Shown here piece after piece: positions 1 through 8,283 of a stretch of DNA of 32,651 nucleotides. Where the stretch lies: the NCBI GenBank assembly GCA_003105195.1, contig PQAH01000081.1:1-32651 (forward strand). The letters are read 5' to 3'. This stretch comes from Bradyrhizobiaceae bacterium (GTDB taxonomy: Bacteria > Pseudomonadota > Alphaproteobacteria > Rhizobiales > Xanthobacteraceae). Every line of letters starts with the position of its first letter. The stretch's first letter is position 1. Both the position numbers and the translations under genes were made by a program. The notes under the pieces are model-generated. The model searched no databases and was not told where the DNA came from. It saw only the letters and a program-made list of their open reading frames with translations.

Positions 1-890
1 TCCTGATAGGCCGCGACCGCCACCTCCTGGGCCGGCACCGGCACCTGCGGCGCCGCGACGTTGCGCAGCTCGAGGAAGCTGGCGAGGAACGCCTTGTCGC
101 CGGCTGCGAAGCCGACGCGCAGGCCCGGCAGGTTGGAGCGCTTGGACAGCGACTGGAACACCGTCACATTGGCGAAGTCCGGGCCGCTCACTTCCAGGAT
201 CCCGGGCGGCGCCGTGCGGGTGTAGATCTCCGAATAGCATTCGTCGGAGAACACCAGGAACCCGAAGCGGCGCGCGAGACCGACCAGACGCGTCAGATAG
301 GCGCGGTCCGCGACCGTGCCCTGCGGGTTGGCCGGCGAGGCGAGATAGATCGCGACGGTGCGTGCGAGCAGGCTCTCCCCCAGGGCGTCGAGATCGGGGA
401 GGAATCCGTGCGCTGCGGTGGCCGGCAGATAGACCGGCTCGCAATGGGCGCCGATCGCGCCGGCGCTGTAGGCCGCGTAGAACGGGTTCGGAATCAGGAT
501 CGCGGGGCGGCCGGCGCGGTTGCCGACATGGCGGGCCGCGGCGATCGCGCCCAGGAACAGGCCTTCGCGCGAGCCGTTGAGCACGAGCACCTCGGTTTCG
601 GGATCCGGGGCGCGGGCGAGCGCGAAGCGCCGGGACAGCCAACTCGCCACAGCCTGGCGGAAGCGGTCGGTGCCTTTGTTCGCGGGATAGCGGCCGAATG
701 CGTCGAGATGCGCCGCGATGACGGGGCCGACGAATGGCGGGATCGGATGCTGCGGCTCGCCGACCGACAGGTTGATCGCCGGCCGCGCCGGCGCATGCGG
801 CGCGAGCAGCTCCGCCAGCCGCACGAAGGGCGAGCGCGCGTCCGCGGGTCGGGCGGTCGGGACAGGGATTTCGCGGTCGACAATGGTCAT
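1..890 (-). CDS. dapC: Succinyldiaminopimelate aminotransferase (DapC-type), C-terminus outside window
   Basis: PLP-dependent class I/II aminotransferase; the closest family is DapC, which makes N-succinyl-LL-diaminopimelate from the 2-oxo precursor and glutamate in lysine and peptidoglycan synthesis, in the cytosol. The frame is open for 296 codons from an ATG at 890 to the window edge, so the C-terminal part (perhaps a quarter) is missing. Visible landmarks are the N-terminal SVGEPQHPIPP segment (residues 42-52), ASPANPQG (184-191) with the cofactor-contacting Asn, SDECYSEIY (215-223) with the Asp that pairs with the pyridine nitrogen, and SLSKRSNLPGLRVGF (247-261), where Lys250 forms the Schiff base. 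The SKRSN-PG-R-GF pattern is what points to DapC rather than a general aminotransferase. No clear ribosome binding site precedes the ATG. A CtrA-type box lies about 60 bp upstream. A related class I aminotransferase with another substrate cannot be excluded. Confidence 0.85.
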   Translation of the reverse strand, partial: MTIVDREIPVPTARPADARSPFVRLAELLAPHAPARPAINLSVGEPQHPIPPFVGPVIAAHLDAFGRYPANKGTDRFRQAVASWLSRRFALARAPDPETEVLVLNGSREGLFLGAIAAARHVGNRAGRPAILIPNPFYAAYSAGAIGAHCEPVYLPATAAHGFLPDLDALGESLLARTVAIYLASPANPQGTVADRAYLTRLVGLARRFGFLVFSDECYSEIYTRTAPPGILEVSGPDFANVTVFQSLSKRSNLPGLRVGFAAGDKAFLASFLELRNVAAPQVPVPAQEVAVAAYQ

Positions 891-948
891 GGATGAAGAC
901 ACGCCGGCAGGTTCGCTGCCGCATGGATGCACCATAGGAGCCACGAGG

Positions 949-964
949 TTAAGGGGCGATTAAC
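949..964. promoter_or_regulatory. Exact CtrA-type box upstream of dapC
   Basis: TTAA (949-952), seven bases, TTAAC (960-964). This matches the CtrA consensus TTAA-N7-TTAAC exactly. It is also palindromic (GGTTAA / TTAACC arms at 947-952 and 960-965), so it reads equally on both strands. It lies 59-74 bp upstream of the dapC start, where a promoter would be expected, and TTAA is rare in this GC-rich window. That CtrA binds here is inference. Confidence 0.5.
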
Positions 965-1033
965 CATCGGCGGCCTGCCCTGGAACTCCCGGCGAATTCG
1001 CCAGCGAAACGGCGGTCTTGGGACATCCGCCAG

Positions 1034-1071
1034 CGAAAAAAGAGAGAGGCCCCGGATTGCTCCGAGGCCTC
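1034..1071 (-). terminator. Rho-independent terminator of the glnK1-amtB1 unit
   Basis: On the minus strand a stem formed by 1066-1071 and 1046-1051 (GAGGCC/GGCCTC), extended by CGGA/TCCG after one mismatch and closed by a four-base loop, is followed by CTCTCTTTTTT (complement of 1036-1046). It lies about 115 bp beyond the amtB1 stop codon. Hairpin plus U-run is the textbook pattern and the clearest terminator in the window. Confidence 0.8.
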
Positions 1072-1125
1072 CCGACGGAGGGGACGGTGCCGGGTCTCCG
1101 CCCCAACCGTATCCGAACGTCAGTT

Positions 1126-1174
1126 GCGCATGATCTGATCCGAAAACCGGTTCCCACTTTTCGGGATCATGCGC
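1126..1174. repeat. 49-nt intergenic palindromic repeat, copy 1
   Basis: Ten-base perfect inverted arms (1126-1135 and 1165-1174, GCGCATGATC / GATCATGCGC) enclose a second inverted pair (CCGAAAA / TTTTCGG) around a central AACCGGTT. A diverged copy of the same length lies at 19932-19980. Short palindromes with this AACCGGTT core are, from memory, abundant between genes in Bradyrhizobium-type genomes. This copy sits between the amtB1 stop and its terminator, so it is probably transcribed. Confidence 0.75.
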
Positions 1175-1184
1175 GGGCGCCGGG

Positions 1185-2492
1185 CTACTGCACGGTCTCG
1201 CCGTGCAGGGCGATGTCGAGTCCTTCCTCCTCCTCGGTCTTGGTCGGCCGCAGGCCGATGACGGCGTCGATGATGAAGAGAAGGATTGCCGAGACGACCG
1301 CCGTGTAGACGATGGTGACCACGACGCCGTAGGCCTGGGTGACGAGGCTCGCCTCCTTGCCGAGCTCGTTGATGGCCTGGCTCGCGAAGATGCCGGTCAG
1401 CAGCGCGCCGATGATGCCGCCGACGGCGTGGACGCCGAACACGTCGAGGGAGTCGTCGTAGCCGAACGCCTTCTTCAGATGGACCGAGGCGAGGTAGCAG
1501 CCGATGCCGGCGAGGAGGCCGATGGCCAGCGCGCCTCCCGGAGCGACGAAGCCCGCCGCCGGGGTGACGGCGACGAGGCCGGCGACCGCGCCCGAGAGGA
1601 TGCCGAGCAGGCTCGGCTTCTTGATCACGATCCACTCGCAGAACATCCAGGCGAGCGCCGCCATCGCGGTGGCGACCTGGGTGTTGAGCATCGCGGCGCC
1701 CGCGAGCGCATTGGCGGCCACGGCCGAGCCGGCGTTGAAGCCGAACCAGCCGACCCACAGCAGCGAGGCGCCGATGAGCGAGAGGGTGAGGTTGTGCGGC
1801 GCCAGATTGGCGACTCCGAAGCCGTTGCGCTTGCCGATGATCAGTGCAGCGACGAGGCCGGCCACGCCCGCATTGATGTGCACCACCGTGCCGCCCGCGA
1901 AGTCGAGCACGCCCCAGCCGCCGAGGAAGCCGCCGCCCCAGACCCAATGGGCGATCGGGCAGTAGACCACGATCAGCCACAGGCCCATGAACCACATCAG
2001 GGCCGAGAACTTCATGCGCTCCGCGAAGGCGCCGCAGATCAGCGCCGGGGTGATGATCGCGAAGGTCATCTGGAACATGATGAAGACCCACTCGGGGATC
2101 GTCGCCGCGAGCGCGTTGGTGGTGGTGTTGCTCACGCCGGCCAGGAAGAACTTGCCGAACCCGCCGAGGAAGGCGTTCATCGGGCCTTCCGTGAAGGCGA
2201 GCGAGTAGCCGACGATCATCCACAGCACGGTGACGAGGCTGGTGATGGCGAAGCTCTGCATCACGGTGGCGAGCACGTTCTTCTTGCGGACCATGCCGCC
2301 GTAGAACAGCGCGAGGCCGGGGATCGTCATCATCAGCACGAGCGCCGTGGAGGTGAGCATCCAGGCGGTGTCACCGGTGTCGAGCTTCGGCGCTTCGGCG
2401 GGGGCCGGCGCCTGGGCGAGGGCCGGCTCGAGCAGCGCGGCCGCGAGTGCGAGCGCAAGGAGCCCCGCGCCGGTGGCTTTCTTCAACGTCAT
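1185..2492 (-). CDS. amtB: Ammonium transporter AmtB (module 1)
   Basis: Inner-membrane ammonium channel of the Amt/Mep/Rh family, 435 residues. The start at 2492 is chosen because AGGAG lies eight bases upstream and because it gives a signal-peptide-like N-terminus (about residues 1-26, ending ALAQA) as in other proteobacterial AmtB proteins. The pore twin histidines are His205 (in GTVVHINAG) and His355 (in VFGVHAVGG), 150 residues apart as in E. coli AmtB (168 and 318). The conserved Asp lies in VLDFAGG just before the first histidine. Eleven hydrophobic helices fit the length. It lies 34 bp after glnK1, the standard pairing in which GlnK blocks the channel when nitrogen is plentiful. Transcription probably starts at the sigma-54 site upstream of glnK1 and ends at the terminator at 1034-1071. 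It is clearly paralogous to the amtB at 3257-4567. Confidence 0.96.
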   Translation of the reverse strand: MTLKKATGAGLLALALAAALLEPALAQAPAPAEAPKLDTGDTAWMLTSTALVLMMTIPGLALFYGGMVRKKNVLATVMQSFAITSLVTVLWMIVGYSLAFTEGPMNAFLGGFGKFFLAGVSNTTTNALAATIPEWVFIMFQMTFAIITPALICGAFAERMKFSALMWFMGLWLIVVYCPIAHWVWGGGFLGGWGVLDFAGGTVVHINAGVAGLVAALIIGKRNGFGVANLAPHNLTLSLIGASLLWVGWFGFNAGSAVAANALAGAAMLNTQVATAMAALAWMFCEWIVIKKPSLLGILSGAVAGLVAVTPAAGFVAPGGALAIGLLAGIGCYLASVHLKKAFGYDDSLDVFGVHAVGGIIGALLTGIFASQAINELGKEASLVTQAYGVVVTIVYTAVVSAILLFIIDAVIGLRPTKTEEEEGLDIALHGETVQ

Positions 2493-2526
2493 GGTCGAAC
2501 TCCTGTCGGGATTTGAGCGCGGGCGG

Positions 2527-3129
<603 letters not shown>

Positions 3130-3222
3130 CTTGCTCAATGCCTAGGCAATCCGGGCCCTCTCGAAGGGGACGCCGGCTCGACCGCAAGACGTGGAATGAC
3201 ACAGGGGCCGGAGCAGGTCGCG

Positions 3223-3249
3223 CGAGCGGGCGGCCGCGCCGCCCGCTCG
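3223..3249 (-). terminator. Perfect 12-bp GC hairpin just after amtB2
   Basis: CGAGCGGGCGGC (3223-3234) and GCCGCCCGCTCG (3238-3249) form an uninterrupted stem with a three-base loop, beginning eight bases after the amtB2 stop codon. No U-run follows, so it may be a 3'-end stabilising structure rather than a complete intrinsic terminator. Confidence 0.5.
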
Positions 3250-3256
3250 AAGCCGA

Positions 3257-4567
3257 TCACGAGTGGATCGATTCGCCGTGCTGAGTGATGTCGAGGCCGA
3301 TCTGCTCGGTCTCGCTGCTCACGCGCAGGCCGATGATCAGGTCGATCACCTTGAGCAGCACGAAGGTTGCCACCGCCACCCAGGCCACCGTCACGGCGAC
3401 GCCGTAGAGCTGGGTGAGCAGCTGACCGGGATTCCCGTAGAGCAGGCCGGCCGTGCCGGCCGCCCCGGCGGTGGCCGACACGGCTGCGACCGCGAAGACG
3501 CCCGTCAGCGTCGTGCCGAGAATGCCGCCGACGCCGTGCACGCCGAACACGTCGAGGGAATCGTCGTAGCCGAGCCAGAGCTTCAGCTTGGTGCAGGCCC
3601 AGTAGCAGACCGCGCCGGCGAGGAGCCCGATGACGATGCCATGCCACGGCAGCACGAAGCCCGACGCCGGCGTGATGGTGCCGAGCCCGGCGATCGCGCC
3701 CGAGATGAAGCCGAGGACCGACGGCTTGCGACGCTCCATCCATTCCAGGAACATCCAGGTGAGGGCGCCGGCCGACGCCGCCAGATGGGTCGCGACGATC
3801 GCCATGGTGCCGCGCGAACCCGCCGCGAGCGCCGAGCCGCCGTTGAAGCCGAACCAGCCGACCCAGAGCAGGCCGGTGCCGATCACGGCCATCGAAAGGT
3901 CGTAGGGCGCGAGGTTTTCGGTGCCGTATCCGCGGCGCTTGCCCAGCATCAGCGCGGCGACCAGGCCGGCGACGCCGGCGTTGATGTGCACCACGGTGCC
4001 GCCCGCGAAATCGAGCACGCCGGCCTTCTGCAGGAAGCCGCCGCCCCAGACCCAATGCGCCAGCGGCACATAGACCACGAGCAGCCAGAGGATCGAGAAC
4101 ACCACCCAGGCCGAGAAGCGCATGCGATCCGCGACCGAGCCCGAGACCAGCGCGACCGTGATGATCGCGAAGGTCATCTGGTAGAGCATGAAGAGACTCT
4201 CGGGGATCGTCGGCGCCAGCGCATGGGTCGCGTTCATGTCGCTGTTGAACAGGATCGACCAGCTCAGGCTGCCGAGCACGGTGCCCTCGCCATCGAAGAC
4301 GAGGCTGTAGCCGCCCAGCACCCAGACGATCGACACGATGCCGGCGGCCGCGAAGCTCTGCGCGAGGGTGCCGAGCACGTTCTTCTTGCGCACCATGCCG
4401 GCGTAGAACAGGGCCAGCCCCGGAAGCGTCATCATCAGCACCAGCGCGGTCGCGGCGATCATCCAGGCCGTGTCGGCCGGTTCGATCTTGGCGCCTTGCG
4501 CATGAGCCGGCGTCGCGAGCACGACGAGCGCCGCGAGCCACAGCCCGCACGATGCGAGAAGCCTCAT
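3257..4567 (-). CDS. amtB: Ammonium transporter AmtB (module 2)
   Basis: Second Amt-family ammonium channel, 436 residues, inner membrane. The ATG at 4567 is preceded by GGAGGGACAGG, an excellent ribosome binding site. It begins with a cleavable signal-like segment ending AHAQG (about residues 1-25). Pore histidines are His194 (GTVVHINAG) and His344 (VFGVHGVGG), again 150 apart. It differs from module 1 mainly in the N-terminus and the periplasmic loop after the second helix, and it carries an insertion-like Ala/Gly-rich stretch before the last helix (AVSATAGAAGTAGLLYG). It follows glnK2 by 27 bp, so the two are probably cotranscribed and translated together. Two channels with their own PII proteins may differ in affinity or in the conditions of expression; the sequence does not say which. 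Confidence 0.96.
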   Translation of the reverse strand: MRLLASCGLWLAALVVLATPAHAQGAKIEPADTAWMIAATALVLMMTLPGLALFYAGMVRKKNVLGTLAQSFAAAGIVSIVWVLGGYSLVFDGEGTVLGSLSWSILFNSDMNATHALAPTIPESLFMLYQMTFAIITVALVSGSVADRMRFSAWVVFSILWLLVVYVPLAHWVWGGGFLQKAGVLDFAGGTVVHINAGVAGLVAALMLGKRRGYGTENLAPYDLSMAVIGTGLLWVGWFGFNGGSALAAGSRGTMAIVATHLAASAGALTWMFLEWMERRKPSVLGFISGAIAGLGTITPASGFVLPWHGIVIGLLAGAVCYWACTKLKLWLGYDDSLDVFGVHGVGGILGTTLTGVFAVAAVSATAGAAGTAGLLYGNPGQLLTQLYGVAVTVAWVAVATFVLLKVIDLIIGLRVSSETEQIGLDITQHGESIHS

Positions 4568-4594
4568 CCTGTCCCTCCCCCCGATGCGGCGCGC

Positions 4595-4933
4595 TTACAG
4601 GGCGTCGCTGTCAGTCTCGCCGGTGCGGATGCGCACGGCGTGCTGAATCTCCGTGACGAAGATCTTGCCGTCGCCGATCTGGCCGGTCTTGGCCGCGCCC
4701 GTGATCGCGTCCACGACCTTCTGCGCCTGCCCGCTCGGGACCGCGACCTCGACCTTCACCTTGGGCAGGAAATTCACCGCGTATTCGGCGCCGCGATAGA
4801 TCTCGGTGTGTCCCTTCTGGCGGCCATAGCCCTTGACCTCGGTGACCGTGAGGCCGGCGACGCCGACACTGCTGAGCGCATCGCGCACGTCTTCGAGCTT
4901 GAAGGGTTTGATGATCGCGGTGACGAGCTTCAT
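4595..4933 (-). CDS. glnK: PII nitrogen regulatory protein GlnK (module 2)
   Basis: Second PII protein, 112 residues. It retains Tyr51 in [11 protein letters not shown] for uridylylation by Gln[10 protein letters not shown] and [11 protein letters not shown]. Compared with the module 1 copy it differs mostly in the helices around residues 13-25 and in the segment before the C-terminus (FVTEIQHAV against FVFGIDHAV). The ATG at 4933 has AGGGA upstream and starts the canonical [13 protein letters not shown]. It leads the glnK2-amtB2 pair. The 184 bp upstream, shared with the end of tesB, show no sigma-54 match as good as that of module 1, so the two modules may be differently regulated. Confidence 0.96.
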   Translation of the reverse strand: MKLVTAIIKPFKLEDVRDALSSVGVAGLTVTEVKGYGRQKGHTEIYRGAEYAVNFLPKVKVEVAVPSGQAQKVVDAITGAAKTGQIGDGKIFVTEIQHAVRIRTGETDSDAL

Positions 4934-5117
4934 GGACGGATCCCTGGGCCGTTGGCAGGCGGTGGCGGCCGGCGCGCAAGACCCGGCCGGTCGGCAACAT
5001 TATCGGCAGCCGGATGGAATCATAAGCGCTTTGTTGCCCCAAGGGCAGGCGGCCTGCCGTGCCTGTGGGCAAGTCCCGGGTCGCCCGGGAGTCCGAAACG
5101 TGCCGCCCGTGGCGCCT

Positions 5118-5984
5118 TCAGGGCTCGTCGCGGCGCAGCCGGATCAGGCCTTCCTGCGCGACCGAGGCGACCAGGGTGCCGTCGCGCGCATAGATGAGGC
5201 CGCGGCCGAAGCCGCGCCCGCCGGCCAGGTTCGGGCTCTCCTGGGCATAGAGCAGCCAGTCGTCGGCGCGGAAGGGCCGGTGGAACCAGAGCGCATGGTC
5301 GAGGCTCGCGGCCATGAAGTCCTTCTCGAACAGGGTCCGGCCATGCGGCACCAGGGCGGTGTCGAGCAGCATCATGTCGGACGCGTAGGCGAGCACGCAT
5401 TGGTGGATGGCGGGCTCGTCCGGCAGCCTGCCGGTGGCGCGGATCCACACGTTGAACCGGCCGTCCTCGGACTTCTTGCCGAGGTAGCGGCCGTACTCGA
5501 CCGGCCTGAGTTCGATCGGCCGCTCGCGTTCGTAATAGCGGCGCACCGGCTCCGGCATCGTGGGCAGGAGATGGGCCTTGATGTCGGCCTCGCTCGGCAA
5601 GGCATCGGGCGCCGGGACCTCCGGCATGCGCGCCTGGTGGGTCATGCCGGGCTCCGCGTTGTGAAACGAGACCGACATCGAGAAGATGGCCTGGCCGTGC
5701 TGGATCGCGATCACGCGGCGGGTCGTGAAGCTCTTGCCGTCGCGGATGCGGTCGACCTCGTAGATGATCGGCACCTTAGGGTCGCCGCCGAGCAGGAAAT
5801 AGGCGTGCAGCGAATGCGGCTGCCGGTTCTCCACCGTGCGGCAGGCCGCGACCAGCGCCTGCCCGATCACCTGGCCGCCGAACACCCGCTGCCAGCGGTC
5901 CTGGGGCGAGCGCCCGCGGAACAGGTTCGCCTCGAGCGGCTCGAGGTCGAGAATGGTCAGGAGATCCTGGACGGCGGAGGACAT
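5118..5984 (-). CDS. tesB: Acyl-CoA thioesterase II (TesB family)
   Basis: Cytosolic double-hotdog thioesterase that hydrolyses medium- and long-chain acyl-CoA to free acid and CoA; 288 residues, matching E. coli TesB (286). The N-terminal hotdog carries RVFGGQVIGQAL and SLHAYFLLGGD; the C-terminal hotdog carries YASDMMLLDT, SLDHALWFHRPF and VASVAQEGLIR, which hold the Asp, Thr/Ser and Gln positions of the TesB active site. The start at 5984 gives a normal TesB N-terminus; the frame is open for 20 more codons but those do not resemble the family. The ribosome binding site is weak. It is a single gene, 100 bp after the flavoenzyme gene and on the same strand, with no obvious functional link to either neighbour. 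Confidence 0.93.
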   Translation of the reverse strand: MSSAVQDLLTILDLEPLEANLFRGRSPQDRWQRVFGGQVIGQALVAACRTVENRQPHSLHAYFLLGGDPKVPIIYEVDRIRDGKSFTTRRVIAIQHGQAIFSMSVSFHNAEPGMTHQARMPEVPAPDALPSEADIKAHLLPTMPEPVRRYYERERPIELRPVEYGRYLGKKSEDGRFNVWIRATGRLPDEPAIHQCVLAYASDMMLLDTALVPHGRTLFEKDFMAASLDHALWFHRPFRADDWLLYAQESPNLAGGRGFGRGLIYARDGTLVASVAQEGLIRLRRDEP

Positions 5985-6084
5985 GGGGGACCGGGCGTGA
6001 TGGACGCGCGGTGCCAGTGACGGCATTGCGCCGCACGATGTCAAGACGGCGCGGCGCCGAGGGCTGCGCCGGGAAGTCGACCGG

Positions 6085-7593
6085 TCAGGCGGCTTCGGTC
6101 ACCTTGCGCGGCACCAGCCGCTCGCTCGCGAGCGCTTCCGTCACCCCGGAGCCTCCCGCCTCGTGGTACTCGGCATCCTCGTTCACGGCCCAGACATCGT
6201 AGCGGCGCTCGCCCGCCAGGATGTTCCGCGCCGTGAGCATGGCGGTCATCATGGCGTGGTCCTGGTTGTTGTACTTGTGCATGCCGTTGCGGCCGACCAG
6301 GTGCAGCGTGGGGAAGCTCAGCTCCAGCTCGCGGCGCACGGTCGCGATGTTCTCGCGATAGGCATCGTCGTAGACCGGATAGGCCTTGGGCTGACGCACC
6401 ACGCAGGCATCGACCACGTCCCCGGCCGCGACCAGGCCGATCGCCGCGCATTCGCGCTTGGCGAGCGCGATGAGATCCTCGTCCGGGCTGGTCCAGAGGC
6501 CGTCTCCCTCGAAGCAGAAATACTCGAGGCCGAGGCAGCTCATGCCGGGCGGCACCATGTCGGGCGACCAGGAGCCGAAGTTCTGAACGCGGCCGACCTT
6601 CACGCTCGGATCGTGGATGTAGATCCAGTTGTCGGGAAACAATTCGTCCCTGCGCAGCATCAGCGCGACGGTGAGGAAGTCGCGATAGCGCAGCGCGCGC
6701 GCCTGGAACAGGGAGATCGGCCGAGGCTCGAGCTTCTCGACCAGCTCGCGGACCGGCGCGGAGCTGACGACGTGGCGCGCCGTGTAGCTCTCGCGGCCGC
6801 CCTCCGCCGTTGCGACCTCGATGCGCCACAGCTTGCGCTCGGCGTCGTAGGCGAGGCGTTCCATGTCGCGGCCCATCAACACCTTGCCGCCGCGCGCGAC
6901 GATCTTGCGCGTCGCGGCCTCCCACATCATGCCGGGCCCCTTGCGCGGATACTGGAAGCTCTCGATCAGCGTCTTGACCACGGGCGCACCGGCTGCGGAC
7001 CGCCGCGCCGGCAGGAGCGAGCGGGCCAGCGCGTCCATCACGGCGACGCGCAGGTCGAGGCCCTTGATGCGCTGTGCCGCCCAGTCCGCCGAGATCTCGT
7101 CGCAGGACATGCCCCACACCTTCTCGGTGTAGGTCTTGAAGAACATCCGGAACAGCCGCTCGCCGAACTGGTTGCGCACCCAGTCGTGGAAGCTGCGCGG
7201 ATCCGGCACCGGGGAGGCCTTCGCCCAGGCATAGGAGAGCATGCAGGCGGCGCTCGCGAAGGGACCGAGATTGATCAGCGCCTCGAACGCGCGCAGCGGA
7301 TAGGCGTAGTACTTGCCGCCGTAATAGATGCGCGACAGGCGCGGCCGCTCGATGAAGTCGTCGGGCAGGATCTCGCGCCACAGGTCGACCACCTCCTTCG
7401 ACTTGGAGAAGAAGCGATGGCCGCCGATGTCGAAGGCATAGTCCTTGTAGTGCACGGTGCGGCTGATGCCGCCGACGTAGCGCGGGTCCTTCTCGAGCAC
7501 CAGGACCGAAGGCGTCTCCCGGGTCAGGCAATAGGCCGCGGTGAGGCCGGCCGGGCCGGCGCCGATCACGCAGACATCCGCATCGACACGCAT
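6085..7593 (-). CDS. FAD-dependent oxidoreductase, UDP-galactopyranose-mutase-like
   Basis: Flavoprotein of 502 residues. The N-terminal dinucleotide-binding motif is VIGAGPAGLTAAYCL (residues 9-23, GAGPAG 11-16), followed by GGISRT (41-46) and DIGGHRFFSKS (55-65). The C-terminal flavin-contacting segment reads VGRNGMHKYNNQDHAM. This layout belongs to the amine-oxidase/protoporphyrinogen-oxidase fold and most resembles the UDP-galactopyranose-mutase-like proteins common in polysaccharide loci; true mutases use reduced FAD to make UDP-galactofuranose. The start at 7593 has GGGACGG upstream. It lies 22 bp downstream of the GtrA-type gene and is probably cotranscribed with it, which supports a role in supplying or modifying a sugar for lipid-linked or surface glycan. 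The substrate cannot be read from the sequence, and a carotenoid- or sterol-type oxidoreductase remains possible. Confidence 0.8.
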   Translation of the reverse strand: MRVDADVCVIGAGPAGLTAAYCLTRETPSVLVLEKDPRYVGGISRTVHYKDYAFDIGGHRFFSKSKEVVDLWREILPDDFIERPRLSRIYYGGKYYAYPLRAFEALINLGPFASAACMLSYAWAKASPVPDPRSFHDWVRNQFGERLFRMFFKTYTEKVWGMSCDEISADWAAQRIKGLDLRVAVMDALARSLLPARRSAAGAPVVKTLIESFQYPRKGPGMMWEAATRKIVARGGKVLMGRDMERLAYDAERKLWRIEVATAEGGRESYTARHVVSSAPVRELVEKLEPRPISLFQARALRYRDFLTVALMLRRDELFPDNWIYIHDPSVKVGRVQNFGSWSPDMVPPGMSCLGLEYFCFEGDGLWTSPDEDLIALAKRECAAIGLVAAGDVVDACVVRQPKAYPVYDDAYRENIATVRRELELSFPTLHLVGRNGMHKYNNQDHAMMTAMLTARNILAGERRYDVWAVNEDAEYHEAGGSGVTEALASERLVPRKVTEAA

Positions 7594-7615
7594 CGTGCCC
7601 GTCCCTTCGGGTTGG

Positions 7616-8089
7616 TCATGGAGACGGGAGCGCCCCTGTCGTCCGCGGCGCGAACGACACCAGGCGATGCCCGTTGTAGGAGATCAGCGCGCCGGCGGCG
7701 GCGCCGGCGAGCAGCGCCGCCTGCGGCAACCAGGCCAGAACCGTCAGGACCAGGACCGAGAACACCGCATAGCTCGTGCCCTGGGCAATGGTCGTGACGA
7801 GCGCGTAGCGCAGGGCCTCGTCGCCCTGGCGGCGGTGGCTGCTGTCGAAGGTGATGGCGCGGTTGAGCCGCCAGGTCACGGCCGTGGCGACGACGAGCGA
7901 CAGCGCGCGCGCGGGAAGCGGGGTGATGCCGCCGAGCATCAGCAGCGTGAAGACGCACAGGTCGGTGGCGAGCCCGAACCCGCCGACGCCGAGAAAGCGC
8001 ACGGGGCGCGGCAGGCGCCGGATCAGCCGCGCGACCGGACCGGTGGGCGGCATCGCGGTCCGATCGCAGCCGACGGCACTCATGGGCAT
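7616..8089 (-). CDS. GtrA family membrane protein
   Basis: Small inner-membrane protein of 157 residues with four hydrophobic helices (first RFLGVGGFGLATDLCVF, then the region around ARALSLVVATAVTWRLNR, then two in the C-terminal half). F-G-GG-G-ATD in helix 1 and the W-LNR-TF pattern (TWRLNRAITF) after helix 2 are hallmarks of GtrA proteins, proposed to flip undecaprenyl-phosphate-linked sugars or otherwise to assist polyprenyl-sugar transfer. The ATG at 8089 is preferred because AGGAAG lies nine bases upstream; a GTG at 8110 has a ribosome binding site too close to it. It is the first gene of a two-gene unit with the flavoenzyme and diverges from the GT-C-like gene. No GtrB-type polyprenyl-phosphate glycosyltransferase is in the window. 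Confidence 0.85.
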   Translation of the reverse strand: MPMSAVGCDRTAMPPTGPVARLIRRLPRPVRFLGVGGFGLATDLCVFTLLMLGGITPLPARALSLVVATAVTWRLNRAITFDSSHRRQGDEALRYALVTTIAQGTSYAVFSVLVLTVLAWLPQAALLAGAAAGALISYNGHRLVSFAPRTTGALPSP

Positions 8090-8171
8090 CGCAACTGGCT
8101 TCCTGGACACATCCCTGGGATCCGCTCGACGAGGCGCGCGATCCCGCGCGGCATTGATGCGCTGCGCTTCC

Positions 8172-8236
8172 TTAAGACCGGCTTACGGAAATGCGCGACA
8201 CGCGCAGCACCTGCGAAAGGTTAAGCAAATCTCAAC
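8172..8236. promoter_or_regulatory. Two near-consensus CtrA-like boxes in the divergent promoter region
   Basis: The 194 bp between the GtrA-type and GT-C-like genes contain TTAA-N7-TTAC (8172-8186) and TTAA-N7-TCAAC (8221-8236), each one base off TTAA-N7-TTAA(C). The second lies about 50 bp upstream of the GT-C-like start. One-mismatch boxes are weak evidence singly; two in one short GC-rich promoter region are more suggestive. Confidence 0.35.
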
Positions 8237-8283
8237 GGGTCTGGACGAAGGCTTGGGCCGATCTCACCCGTGACGGTCCCTTC

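Noticed and set aside
1203..2516. Long plus-strand frames opposite amtB1 (and a similar one opposite amtB2 at 3263-5197)
   Set aside because: They mirror the codons of the membrane proteins and give hydrophilic Glu/Asp/His/Arg-rich products without homology; typical GC-rich shadow frames.
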